Source of the DNA: Acidimicrobiaceae bacterium | Lineage (GTDB): Bacteria; Actinomycetota; Acidimicrobiia; Acidimicrobiales; RAAP-2 | DNA length: 33,001 nt | Direction: 5' to 3' | NCBI GenBank assembly: GCA_027365145.1 | Contig: DAHXOA010000110.1 | Coordinates: forward strand, 1 to 33,001 | Shown here: piece by piece, positions 9,820-18,787 of the stretch | Layout of the letters: every line of letters starts with the position of its first letter | Position numbering within the stretch: position 1 is the stretch's first letter | The notes under the pieces: model-generated | Told to the model about the DNA's origin: nothing | Seen by the model: only the letters and a program-made list of their open reading frames with translations | Database searches by the model: none | Position numbers and translations under genes: made by a program

Positions 9820-10336
9820 CGAGGTCGGCAACCAGCAGGAGCGCACTGTCCCGGTCGGACGCGTCGTCGGTGTCGACTTGGGACGGCATCGCGTCGGCCT
9901 GGCCGTCACGGACACCCAGCGGACGGTGGCCGTGCCCCTGGCCACGCTGGCCCAGACCGGGGACCCCCGACGCGACCGGGAGGCGCTCGTCTCCCGGATC
10001 CGGGAGGAGGAGGCGGTGGCGGTCGTCGTCGGCCTGCCGCTTTCGATGGACGGGAGCCGCGGTCAGGCGGCGCGCTGGGCTACGAGCGAGGCGGCGGCCA
10101 TCGCCGGAATGCTGGAGGGCGATGGGATCCCCGTGACCCTCGTCGACGAGCGCCTGACGACGGTGAGCGCCCATGCGGCCCTGCAACGGGGCGGGGTGTC
10201 GGGGCGCCGGGGGCGGTCGATCGTCGACCAGACGGCGGCCGCCGTACTGCTCCAGGCCTTCGTGGACGGCGGGTCGCGGATCGTGCCCGTGTCGTGCGAG
10301 CGGTGTCGCCATGCCGTCGGGAGCGAGGATGCCTGA
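9812..10336 (+). CDS. ruvX: Holliday junction resolvase-like / YqgF family protein
   Basis: GVDLGRHRVGLAVTD, VVGLPLSMDGS, LVDERLTTVSA, IVDQTAAAVLLQAF; 8-bp overlap with alaS. Confidence 0.93.
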   Translation: MADEVGNQQERTVPVGRVVGVDLGRHRVGLAVTDTQRTVAVPLATLAQTGDPRRDREALVSRIREEEAVAVVVGLPLSMDGSRGQAARWATSEAAAIAGMLEGDGIPVTLVDERLTTVSAHAALQRGGVSGRRGRSIVDQTAAAVLLQAFVDGGSRIVPVSCERCRHAVGSEDA

Positions 10337-11468
10337 GGGCACCCCCCCGCAGACCGGAGATCCCGGGCCCGGTGCTCGTGGCTTGGCTGACAGGGCGGAT
10401 ACCGGAACCGGGAGCCCGCTGCGTCCGGTTCCGAGTCGACGGCATACCCGACGCCCCCGTCACCGGCTCCGGTGGGTGGTCCTGGGGGCGGTGGCGGTCG
10501 TCGTTGCCGCCGTCGTGGTCGGCTGGGTGTGGATCGACGGCCAGGTGGGCCCGTCGGGTCCGAAAGGGGCCCAGGTCGTGGTCACGGTGGCGGCGGGAGC
10601 CTCCACACAGCACACGCTCGACGTGCTCTCGGCGAAGGGCGTCATGGGGAGCCCGCTGGCGTTCCGGTTGTGGACGATCGTCCACGGCTCGGTGGTGATC
10701 GACGCCGGGACCTACGCGTTCAACCGGGACGACGGGTTCGCCGCGGTGTGGAGCATCTTGCACGGTGGTCCGAACGTCTTCCACCTCGACGTGCGCCCGG
10801 GTCTCACCGTGGCCGAGGTGGCCGGCCAGCTCGGTCTGATGCCCGGGCAGAATGGGATCGCCTTCGAGCGGCTGGCCACGAGCGGCGCCGTGCGGTCGCC
10901 CTACGAACCCGCGGGCTCCAAGAGCCTGGAGGGTATCCTCGGCACCGGCGTCTACGAGATCCTCCCGGGCGAGTCGGACCGGACGCTTCTCCACCAGATG
11001 ATCACCCGGTTCGACGCCGACGCGGCGTCCGCAGGGCTCACCACTGGTGCCGCTGCGCTCGGCTTCACGCCCTACGAGGTCGTCACGATCGCCTCGATCG
11101 ACGAGAAGGAGGGGGTCTACGGCCCGAACCTCGGTCCTGTCGCCCGGGTCATCTACAACCGGCTGGCCCGGGGCATGCCGCTCCAGATGGACTCGACCGT
11201 CCTCTACGCCCTCGGGCAGGACGGCGGCTCGGTGACCCATGCCGACGAGCAGACCCCCTCGCCCTACAACACCTATCTCAACGCCGGGCTCACCCCGACG
11301 CCCATCTGCTTCCCCTCACAGGCCGCCCTGTCGGCGGCGCTGCATCCGCCGGCCGGGCAGTGGCTTTACTTCCAGGTGGTCTCCGAGAACGGCACCGAGG
11401 CGTTCGCCGATACGTTCGCCCAGCAGCTGGCCAACGAGAAGCTGGCCCAGGAGCGGGGTCTGCCGTGA
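10329..11468 (+). CDS. mltG: Endolytic murein transglycosylase MltG (YceG-like)
   Basis: TM helix near N-terminus; LEGILGTGVYEILPGES, ASIDEKEGVYGPNLGPVARVIYNRLARGMPLQMDSTVLYALG, SPYNTYLNAGLTPTPICFPSQAALSAALHP. Confidence 0.93.
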   Translation: MPEGTPPQTGDPGPGARGLADRADTGTGSPLRPVPSRRHTRRPRHRLRWVVLGAVAVVVAAVVVGWVWIDGQVGPSGPKGAQVVVTVAAGASTQHTLDVLSAKGVMGSPLAFRLWTIVHGSVVIDAGTYAFNRDDGFAAVWSILHGGPNVFHLDVRPGLTVAEVAGQLGLMPGQNGIAFERLATSGAVRSPYEPAGSKSLEGILGTGVYEILPGESDRTLLHQMITRFDADAASAGLTTGAAALGFTPYEVVTIASIDEKEGVYGPNLGPVARVIYNRLARGMPLQMDSTVLYALGQDGGSVTHADEQTPSPYNTYLNAGLTPTPICFPSQAALSAALHPPAGQWLYFQVVSENGTEAFADTFAQQLANEKLAQERGLP

Positions 11469-12337
11469 CCGGTGGCTCCGACGGGTCGGACCACCGGTCA
11501 GCCCTGTCCGCGGCGACCACGGTCGTCGGGGTGCTCGGTCACCCGGTCGCGCACTCCCTCTCCCCGCTCCTCCACAACGCCGCCTTCCAGGCGCTGGGGC
11601 TCGACTGGGTGTCGGTTGGGTTCCCGGTCAGCCCCGGGGCACTGGCCCCGGCGCTCGACGGGATGCGCGCCCTCGGGGTGCGCGGACTGTCGGTGACCAT
11701 GCCCCACAAGGAAGCCGCGTGGCGGCTCGTGGACCGGCGGAGCGCCATCGCCGACCGTCTGGAGGCGGTCAACTGTGTCACGAACGACGCCGGGACGCTG
11801 GCGGGTACGAGCACCGATGGTGCCGGGTTCTTAGACGCCCTGGCGCACCGCCTGTCCTTCGCACCAGCCGGGAAGCGATGCCTGGTCATCGGGGGCGGGG
11901 GGGCGGCACGGGCCGTCGTCGCCGCCCTCGGGGACGCGGGAGCGGCCGAGATCGTGGTCGTGAACCGGACGCCCTCGGGAGCGGCGCGTGCTGTGGCGTT
12001 GGCGGAGGGGATCGGGAGGTTGGGTGCGCCCACCGATGCCGTCGACGCCGACCTGGTCGTGAATGCCACACCGGTCGGGATGGCCGGGACCCCGACCGGG
12101 GAGGCGCGCCCTCTTGTCGATCCAGAACGCCTGGGACGGCACCAGGTGGTCGTCGACCTCGTCTACCACCCACGCCCGACAGCGTGGCTCCGGGCGGCGC
12201 GCGCCCGGGGCGCGGCCACGATGGACGGAGTGGCGATGCTCGTCCACCAGGCGGCCCACCAGCTCGCCCTCTGGACCGGCCAGGACCCTCCGGTCGAGGC
12301 CATGTGGCGAGCCGTGGACCGGGCCGGGACCGGGTAG
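11465..12337 (+). CDS. aroE: Shikimate dehydrogenase
   Basis: GTG at 11465; VLGHPVAHSLSPLLHNAAFQALGLDWVSVGFPV, SVTMPHKEAAWRLVD, CLVIGGGGAARAVVAAL, VVNATPVGMAGTP. Confidence 0.94.
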   Translation: MTGGSDGSDHRSALSAATTVVGVLGHPVAHSLSPLLHNAAFQALGLDWVSVGFPVSPGALAPALDGMRALGVRGLSVTMPHKEAAWRLVDRRSAIADRLEAVNCVTNDAGTLAGTSTDGAGFLDALAHRLSFAPAGKRCLVIGGGGAARAVVAALGDAGAAEIVVVNRTPSGAARAVALAEGIGRLGAPTDAVDADLVVNATPVGMAGTPTGEARPLVDPERLGRHQVVVDLVYHPRPTAWLRAARARGAATMDGVAMLVHQAAHQLALWTGQDPPVEAMWRAVDRAGTG

Positions 12338-12358
12338 AGTCGCGTCCGGAGAACACTG

Positions 12359-13495
12359 GTGAGTTACGCGATCGAGCACAGTATGCGCCCGCCCCGGCGC
12401 GCCATCCCCCGGTTCGACCTGGTGTTGGTGGGCGTGGCGGGGCTGCTTTCCGCCCTCGGCGTGGTCATGGTGTACACCGCCACCAGGAATGCGCTGCTGG
12501 CGGCGGGTGCCGACCCGCACTCCTACCTCATCCACCAGGCGATCTTCGTGGTGCTCGGCGTCGGGGTGATGGTCGCCGTGGCGCTGTTCGACTACCGGCA
12601 GCTCGAAGGGGTCTCGACGGTGATGTACGCCGGGATGCTCCTGGCGCTCCTGGCGGTGCTCTCGCCGATCGGGTCCCACGCACTGGGCTCCCAACGCTGG
12701 TTCTCACTCGGGATCTTCCAGCTCCAGCCGTCCGAGTTCGCCACGCTGGTGCTCGTCATCGCCATCGCCACCTACTGCTCGCGGCGTCCCGAAGGGCTCA
12801 CGCTGCGCGACATGGTGCGCCTGTTGCTCCTGACGGGGGTCTACATGATCCTCGTCATCAAGCAGCCCGACCTCGGGACCGGGATCGTGCTGGGGGTGAT
12901 CCTCGTCGTCATGCTGGCCGGCGCCGGCCTTCCCGGGCGTTACCTCCTGTTCCTGCTCATCGGCACAGCCATTGCCGTGACGATCGCCCTCAAGGTCGGC
13001 CTGCTCCAGCACTACCAGATCCAGCGCCTCACCAGCTTCATCTCTCCCAACACCGCGTCGCGGAGCGCCACCTACAACGTCGACCAGGCCAAGGCGGCCA
13101 TCGGGTCGGGAGGCCTGTTCGGGACGGGGCTGTTCCACGGGATCGCCACCAACCTGTCGTACGTGCCCGCTCAGCCGACGGACTTCATCTTCTCCGCCGT
13201 CGGTGAGCAGCTCGGCTTCGTCGGGTGCAGCATCCTCATGTTCCTGTACGGCGTCGTGGCGTTCCGGGTGCTGCGGGTTGCCCAGCAGGCGAAGGACAAC
13301 TTCGGCCGCTACCTGTGCGTGGGAGTGTTCGCCCTCCTCGTGTTCTCGGTGGTCGAGAACGTCGGCATGAACCTGGGGATCATGCCGGTTGCGGGCATTC
13401 CCCTCCCGTTCCTCTCGTACGGGGGATCGGCGATCGTCGACTTCTTCGCCGCCATCGGCCTCGTGTTGAGTGTGCACCTGCGGAATACCCGGTGA
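12359..13495 (+). CDS. SEDS family peptidoglycan polymerase (RodA/FtsW-type)
   Basis: Multi-TM; VVMVYTATRNALLAAG, SQRWFSLGIFQLQPSEFATLVLVIAIA, KQPDLGTGIVLGVILVVML, VGEQLGFVGCSILMFLYGVVAFR, GIPLPFLSYGGSAIVDFFAAIGLVLSV. Confidence 0.92.
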   Translation: MSYAIEHSMRPPRRAIPRFDLVLVGVAGLLSALGVVMVYTATRNALLAAGADPHSYLIHQAIFVVLGVGVMVAVALFDYRQLEGVSTVMYAGMLLALLAVLSPIGSHALGSQRWFSLGIFQLQPSEFATLVLVIAIATYCSRRPEGLTLRDMVRLLLLTGVYMILVIKQPDLGTGIVLGVILVVMLAGAGLPGRYLLFLLIGTAIAVTIALKVGLLQHYQIQRLTSFISPNTASRSATYNVDQAKAAIGSGGLFGTGLFHGIATNLSYVPAQPTDFIFSAVGEQLGFVGCSILMFLYGVVAFRVLRVAQQAKDNFGRYLCVGVFALLVFSVVENVGMNLGIMPVAGIPLPFLSYGGSAIVDFFAAIGLVLSVHLRNTR

Positions 13496-14001
13496 ACGAG
13501 GCTGGTCCCGTCGACGCGCCGGTGGGCGCGCAGCCCGACGGGACCGGTGCCGACGGGCATCCGCGGTCCGGCCCCTCCCGCCTTTGTATTGTCGAAGTCG
13601 AGTCGGTGGTCGCCGATCTCCCAGGGCAGCGGGCCGTGGTGGTTCTACGGGAGCGGGACGAACGGGTCGACCGCCAGGTGGCCTTTGCGATCGGGTTGGC
13701 CGACGCGTCGGCCCTCGCCTACGCCGTGCGACGGGCCCGGCCTCCCCGCCCCGTTGTCCACGATCTCGCTGCCCGGGTCGTCCAAGCCTTCGACGTGGAG
13801 GTTGTTGCCGTGCGGCTCGTCGGTCGCAGGGGCCAGACCTACTTCGCCGAGGTGGACGTGCGGGGTCCGGCGGGCATCGAGACGTTCCCGTGCCGGCCGT
13901 CGGACGGGTTGGGGTTGGCGATCCGCCAGCCGGTCCCGGCCCCCATCCTCGTCGACGAGCGCCTCTTCGCCGCGGACGGAGACGTGGCGTCCACACCCTG
14001 A
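13492..14001 (+). CDS. Bifunctional nuclease family (DUF151/BFN-domain) protein
   Basis: GTGA overlap with the SEDS gene; IGLADASALAYAVRRARPPRPVVHDLAARVVQAFDVEVVAVRLVGRRGQTYFAEVDV...CRPSDGLGLAIRQPVPAPILVDERLF. Confidence 0.85.
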   Translation: MNEAGPVDAPVGAQPDGTGADGHPRSGPSRLCIVEVESVVADLPGQRAVVVLRERDERVDRQVAFAIGLADASALAYAVRRARPPRPVVHDLAARVVQAFDVEVVAVRLVGRRGQTYFAEVDVRGPAGIETFPCRPSDGLGLAIRQPVPAPILVDERLFAADGDVASTP

Positions 14002-14002
14002 G

Positions 14003-15415
14003 TCAGGTCAGCACCGACGTCGGGGCCGACGTCGGATCGAGGTCGCTGCTGACCGTCCGGCTCATGGTCGCCGTCTCGGGTCCGGCCCTCCCGCCCTCGT
14101 CTGAGATGCGCATGAGGAGCGCGATCAGGATGTAGTTCGACAGGAGCGCCGATCCACCGTAGGAGACGAACGGGAGCGTGATACCCGTCTCCGGCACGAG
14201 ACGGACGATCCCGCCGATGATGATGAAGGCCTGGAGGCCGATGATGACGGTGAGCCCGGTGGCGGTCAGCTTGGCGAACTGCGAGCGGGCGGCCTGGGCG
14301 ATCCGCATGCCCGCCCCGACGAGGAGGAGGAACGCGACCACCACCACGGTCGATCCGAGCAGCCCCATCTCCTCGCCGATGATGACGAAGATGAAGTCGT
14401 CGAGGGCGTTGGGGATCCGCCACGCCTGGCCGAGGCCGAGCCCCACCCCGCCCAGCCCCCCGCTCCCGAGGGCGAACCACGACTGGACCAGCTGGTAACC
14501 GCTCGTCTCCGCATACTTCCACGGGTCCAGCCATGCCTCCACCCGGATGTTCGTCTGGTGGAAGAGGAGGCTGGAGGCATACGCCGCCACGGCGAAGCCG
14601 ACCAGGCCCACGAGGAGGTACATCGACCGCCCGGTCGCCACCCAGAGCATGACGACGAACACGGCGAACAGCAGGGCCGAGAACCCGATGTCGTCCTCCA
14701 GGCCGATCACGCCGATGGCGAACACCCAGGCCACGGCGATGGGAACGAGGGGCCGGGGGTCGACGACCAGGCGGTCACCGACCCGGGCGGTCGGGATCGA
14801 GAGGAGCTCCTGTCGCTCGATGAAGTAGGAGGCGAAGAACAGGCACAGCAGCATCTCGCCCAGCTCCACCGGCTGGAACTGGAGCCGGCCGATGTGTACC
14901 CATAGTCGCGCCCCGCCGATGTCGAGGCCGATACCAGGGACCATGGGCGACACGAGGAGGCCGATGCCGATGGCGAGCAGGAGGTACCGGTAGCGGTCGA
15001 GATCCCGGGAGCGCCGCACCAGCATCAGGGTGACGATGTAGGCGGCGACCCCGACCGCCGTCCAGATTGCCTGGAGGGAGGCGTAGTTGCCGTGGGTGGC
15101 GAGATCGATCCGGACGATCATGGTGTAGCCGATGCCGTTCAGGAGGAACGCCAGGGGGAGCACGACCGGGTGGGCGTCGGGCGCCAGTACCCGATTGGCG
15201 ACGTGGGCTGCGAAGGCCAGGAGGAAGAGGATCACCAGGAGGGGACCCACGTCGGTGGGAACCTTCGCCGTGGTGCCGAGCACCATCAGGGTGTACATGG
15301 TGGCGACGATCACGCCGACCCCGACCATGAGACCCATCTCGGTTCGTCGGCGGGGCTTGGGACCCTTCGGCCGGCGGAGCACCGCCGGGGTGCGCAGGGT
15401 GGCGAGCGCCATCAC
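14003..15415 (-). CDS. Second SEDS family protein (FtsW/RodA/SpoVE)
   Basis: 470-aa multi-TM; GARLWVHIGRLQFQPVELGEMLLCLFFASYFIERQELL, VIGLEDDIGFSALLFAVFVVML, EEMGLLGSTVVVVAFLLLVGAG, VPETGITLPFVSYGGSALLSNYILIALLMRIS. Confidence 0.92.
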   Translation of the reverse strand: MMALATLRTPAVLRRPKGPKPRRRTEMGLMVGVGVIVATMYTLMVLGTTAKVPTDVGPLLVILFLLAFAAHVANRVLAPDAHPVVLPLAFLLNGIGYTMIVRIDLATHGNYASLQAIWTAVGVAAYIVTLMLVRRSRDLDRYRYLLLAIGIGLLVSPMVPGIGLDIGGARLWVHIGRLQFQPVELGEMLLCLFFASYFIERQELLSIPTARVGDRLVVDPRPLVPIAVAWVFAIGVIGLEDDIGFSALLFAVFVVMLWVATGRSMYLLVGLVGFAVAAYASSLLFHQTNIRVEAWLDPWKYAETSGYQLVQSWFALGSGGLGGVGLGLGQAWRIPNALDDFIFVIIGEEMGLLGSTVVVVAFLLLVGAGMRIAQAARSQFAKLTATGLTVIIGLQAFIIIGGIVRLVPETGITLPFVSYGGSALLSNYILIALLMRISDEGGRAGPETATMSRTVSSDLDPTSAPTSVLT

Positions 15416-15421
15416 CTGATC

Positions 15422-16624
15422 CTACCCGGGCCCTCCCGTCGGGGAGGGGACGGACCCGTCCCTGTCGGGAGGGGGTTCGTCGCGACCGCTGCGGCGCTGG
15501 TAGCGGTGGAGGAAGAAGACGTGGAGCCGGCGGTAGAGGGAGCCCCGCTCGAAGCGCAGTGAGGCGTAGGTGGCACCGCCCACGGGAATGGGGAGCCAGA
15601 AGTTGAGGGCGCGGTAGGCGAGGACACCGGAGAGCGCCTCGCCGTAGGTGGGCCCGAAGCCGACGATCATGGAGGTGAGGACGACTTCGACGACCCCGAG
15701 ACCGCTCGGGGTGATGGGGATGGCAGCGAGGATGTTGGCGAGGCCGTAGGCGACGAGCACGTCGAAGGGTGAGATGAAGTAGCTGAAGGCGGCGACGAAG
15801 ACCCACAGGGACGCGGCGTCGAGCAACCAGTTCGCCGCCGCCCAGACGATGGCTCGGGTCAGGAGCTCGCGGTCGTCGAGCAGGGCCGAGAACCGCTTGG
15901 CCAGCCGCCCGAGCAGGGCGGTCACGCGCTGGTCGTCGATGAAGCGGATGCGCCTGGAGATCCGGGCGATGACGATCCCGGCGCGTTGCTCTCCCCGTGT
16001 GAGTAGGTAGAAGAGCCCACCGAACGCGCCGAGGAGCACCACGCCGAGGGCGGCGGCCAGGACGACGAAGATCGAGGCGGAGGTGGACTGCCCGTGCTGG
16101 TGGGTGGAAGGGGGATGGAAGCCGTGCAGCACCAGGAACCCCACGAGGGCGAACCAGAAGATGACGTTCAGCACGACGGCCGAACCGATCCCCTGTGTTC
16201 CGAGGGCGAACCCGGCGTCTGCCCCGGCCACCCCGGACTGGGTGAGGAGGCGGTAGCCGAGGGCCGCTCCCGGCGCCGTCCCGCCCGGCGACACGTGGCT
16301 GAGGGCCAGGGTCGACATGTTGATCCGGAACAGGCGCCGCCGCCTCGGGCTCCCCGGAGGGAGCACGGCATGGGTCAGCTGGGTGTAGGCGACGAGCGAC
16401 GCGCCCTCGAGCAGGGCACCGAGGATGAGGTACCAGGGGTTGATGTGGCCGAGGGCGGCGACCTCGGAGCGGTGGCTGGCCAGGAGCGGGATGGCGACGT
16501 AGAAGACGAAGAGAAACAAGAGGAGGATCCCGACGGTCCAGCGCACCTCCTTGCGGGCCAGGGGACCCCGGTGCCACCAGTGACGACGCTTCGGCGTGGT
16601 GTCCTCCTCGGGCATCCACGCCAT
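15422..16624 (-). CDS. UPF0104 / lysylphosphatidylglycerol synthase TM-region-type integral membrane protein
   Basis: Multi-TM; SHVSPGGTAPGAALGYRLL, ANILAAIPITPSGLGVVEVVLTSMIVGFG, VLAYRALNFWLPIPVGGATYASLRFER. ATG at 16624; the track ORF extends upstream to 16957 but that part lies antisense to the next gene. Confidence 0.85.
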   Translation of the reverse strand: MAWMPEEDTTPKRRHWWHRGPLARKEVRWTVGILLLFLFVFYVAIPLLASHRSEVAALGHINPWYLILGALLEGASLVAYTQLTHAVLPPGSPRRRRLFRINMSTLALSHVSPGGTAPGAALGYRLLTQSGVAGADAGFALGTQGIGSAVVLNVIFWFALVGFLVLHGFHPPSTHQHGQSTSASIFVVLAAALGVVLLGAFGGLFYLLTRGEQRAGIVIARISRRIRFIDDQRVTALLGRLAKRFSALLDDRELLTRAIVWAAANWLLDAASLWVFVAAFSYFISPFDVLVAYGLANILAAIPITPSGLGVVEVVLTSMIVGFGPTYGEALSGVLAYRALNFWLPIPVGGATYASLRFERGSLYRRLHVFFLHRYQRRSGRDEPPPDRDGSVPSPTGGPG

Positions 16625-16664
16625 GTTTGCACGGTTGCATGCCGGCACCTGCCATGCTTGAGCG

Positions 16665-18029
16665 ATGGCTGACCTTCCGAGCCAGGCGGGCGAACGGCCT
16701 GTCGACGTTCGGGACGCGGCCGGGCGAGTCGGAGTGCCGGTGGCGGGAGCCGACGGCGGTGCCTCCGGCCTCCCGGTCGGGTCCGGCGCGAGCGACGTCG
16801 GATCGGATGGAGCCGCTGGATCGGATGGAGCCGCTGGATCGGGGGGAGCCGCTGGATCGGATGGAGCCGCTGGATCGGGGGGAGCGCCAGTGGCACGTCG
16901 GGACCGGCTCTTTGCCGCCGCCGAGTCCAAGGGCGTCCCGTTGCGCACCATCCTCACCGTCGATGCCGTCGTGGTGGCGACCTACATCGTCTACCGCCTC
17001 GTGGGCAGGCTGCGGGAGATCCTCCTGTGGCTGCTCATTGCCTCGTTCATCTCGCTCATCTTGAACCCGGCGGTGGTGTGGCTCGAACACCGCCGCCTGC
17101 GTCGGACGGCGGCGGTGACCGTGGTGTTCCTCCTTGCCGTGCTGGCGTTTGCCGGCATCGTCGGGCTGTTCGGCTACCCGCTGGTCAACGCGCTCACCCA
17201 TCTGGCCGAGCGCATCCCCGAGATGACCAGGCAGCTCAGGAAGGGCCACGGGGGGCTCGCTCGCGCCCTGCAGCGTGTCCACCTGTTGTCCTGGGTCCAG
17301 CACAACGCCCCGAAGCTGGCGAAGTACGCCGACAGCCTGTCCAAGCCGGCGCTCAGCCTGGGGACGAACCTGGGTCGGGCCGTGTTCTCGACGATCATCG
17401 CCCTACTCACCATCACCTTCCTCACCCTGTTCCTCCTGCTCGAGGCGCCGAGGATCCGGTCCGGTCTGCTCGGCACCCTGCGACCCGACCGGCGCCAGGT
17501 CGTGGAGGAGACCGCCAGGACGGTCTCGCACTCGGTGACCGCGTACGTGCTCGGGACGTTCGGGTTGTCGCTCCTCTTCGGCGCCGTCGTATACGTGACC
17601 CTGCTCGCCACGGGCGTGCCGTTCGCGCTGCTGATCGGCCTGTGGGTTGCCCTGGTGGCGATGATCCCGCTGATCGGTGGATTGATCGCCGGCGTTCCGA
17701 GCGTGGTGATCGCCCTCCTGCACTCGCCGACGTCCGCCATCATCGTGGCGGTTGTCTTCGTCCTCTTCCAGCTCACCGAGAACCACTTCCTCTACCCGCT
17801 GGTCATGAGCAGGACGGTACGGATGAACCCCCTGTGGGTGCTGCTCGCCGTCCTGATCGGCGCCAATCTCGGCGGCGTCTTCGGCTCCAGCCTTGGTGCG
17901 CTCACGGGCGCCTTGGTGGCGATCCCCGTCGGCGGTGCCTGCCAGGTCGTCTTCGGCGAGGTGTGGCGTCGTTCCCGACCGGGAGGGCCCATCGGGGGCG
18001 AGGAACGTCCCGTAAGCTCTCCGCCGTGA
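16665..18029 (+). CDS. AI-2E transporter / PerM family permease with low-complexity N-terminus
   Basis: C-terminal core ALLIGLWVALVAMIPLIGGLIAGVPSVVIALLHSPTSAIIVAVVFVLFQLTENHFLYPLVMSRTVRMNPLWVLLAVLIGANLGGVFGSSLGALTGALVAIPVGGA is typical of the family; Gly/Ala/Ser/Asp repeat near N-terminus. Confidence 0.9.
   Translation: MADLPSQAGERPVDVRDAAGRVGVPVAGADGGASGLPVGSGASDVGSDGAAGSDGAAGSGGAAGSDGAAGSGGAPVARRDRLFAAAESKGVPLRTILTVDAVVVATYIVYRLVGRLREILLWLLIASFISLILNPAVVWLEHRRLRRTAAVTVVFLLAVLAFAGIVGLFGYPLVNALTHLAERIPEMTRQLRKGHGGLARALQRVHLLSWVQHNAPKLAKYADSLSKPALSLGTNLGRAVFSTIIALLTITFLTLFLLLEAPRIRSGLLGTLRPDRRQVVEETARTVSHSVTAYVLGTFGLSLLFGAVVYVTLLATGVPFALLIGLWVALVAMIPLIGGLIAGVPSVVIALLHSPTSAIIVAVVFVLFQLTENHFLYPLVMSRTVRMNPLWVLLAVLIGANLGGVFGSSLGALTGALVAIPVGGACQVVFGEVWRRSRPGGPIGGEERPVSSPP
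16801..16890 (+). repeat. 18-bp in-frame tandem repeat, 5 units (gatcggatggagccgctg and variants)
   Basis: Direct reading: units at 16801, 16819, 16837, 16855, 16873; units 1, 2 and 4 identical, unit 3 has gg for at, unit 5 diverges at its 3' end. Encodes (GSDGAA/GSGGAA)n. Confidence 0.95.
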
Positions 18030-18787
18030 ACGTCCTGGTGGTGTTGCCCACGTACAACGAGTCCTCGAACATCGAACGTGTCCTGCGCCGGATCCGCGCC
18101 GCGCTGCCCGAGGCGACGGTCCTCGTCGTCGACGACGGCAGTCCCGACGGTACGGCGGAGATGGCGGAGAAGCTCGGCGCGGAGCTCGGTGCCGTCGACG
18201 TGCTGCGTCGGCCGTCGAAGTCGGGGCTGGGCGGTGCCTACCGGGACGGTTTCCGCTGGGGCATGGCACGGGGGTTCGACGCCTGTGTCGAGATGGATGC
18301 CGACCTGTCCCATGACCCCGAAGCGTTGCCCCAGGTGGTCGAGCCGCTGCGCCAGGGCTACGAGGTAGTGATCGGCTCCCGGTACATCCCCGGAGGGGTG
18401 ATCCCGAACTGGTCGTGGCACCGGCGCCTGCTGTCCCGGGGCGGGAACCTCTACGCGTCGGTCCTCCTCGGCCTGGGGATCGCCGACTCCACCTCGGGGT
18501 TCAGAGCGTATGCCATGTCCCTCCTCCAGAGGATCGACCTCGACCGGGTGCGGGCCGACGGGTACGGCTTCCAGATCGAGATGACCTACGTCTCCAAACA
18601 GGCGGGCGCCCGCATGACCGAGGTGCCTATCCGCTTCGTGGACCGGGTCGAGGGTGAGTCGAAGATGTCGAGCACGATCGTGGTCGAGGCGTTGGCGCTC
18701 GTCAGCTGGTGGGGCGCGAGGCGGCTGTTCGGGTCGCCGTCCGGTCGTCGGCTCGGAGCGCCTGGCGCTCCAGGGCCGCCGGAGTAG
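18026..18787 (+). CDS. Polyprenol monophosphomannose synthase / dolichyl-phosphate mannosyltransferase-like GT2
   Basis: GTG at 18026; VVLPTYNESSNIERVLRRI, VVDDGSPDGTAEMAEKLG, EMDADLSHDPEALP, VIGSRYIPGGVIPNWSWHRRLLSRGGNLYA, DSTSGFRAY. Confidence 0.93.
   Translation: MNVLVVLPTYNESSNIERVLRRIRAALPEATVLVVDDGSPDGTAEMAEKLGAELGAVDVLRRPSKSGLGGAYRDGFRWGMARGFDACVEMDADLSHDPEALPQVVEPLRQGYEVVIGSRYIPGGVIPNWSWHRRLLSRGGNLYASVLLGLGIADSTSGFRAYAMSLLQRIDLDRVRADGYGFQIEMTYVSKQAGARMTEVPIRFVDRVEGESKMSSTIVVEALALVSWWGARRLFGSPSGRRLGAPGAPGPPE

Noticed and set aside
10472-11464. N-terminal extension of the aroE ORF
   Set aside because: Out-of-frame shadow of mltG; AroE homology begins just after GTG 11465.
14775-17303. 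842-aa minus-strand ORF overlapping the SEDS, UPF0104 and AI-2E genes
   Set aside because: Overlaps in a different frame three genes with clear TM and family motifs; Arg/Pro/His-rich.
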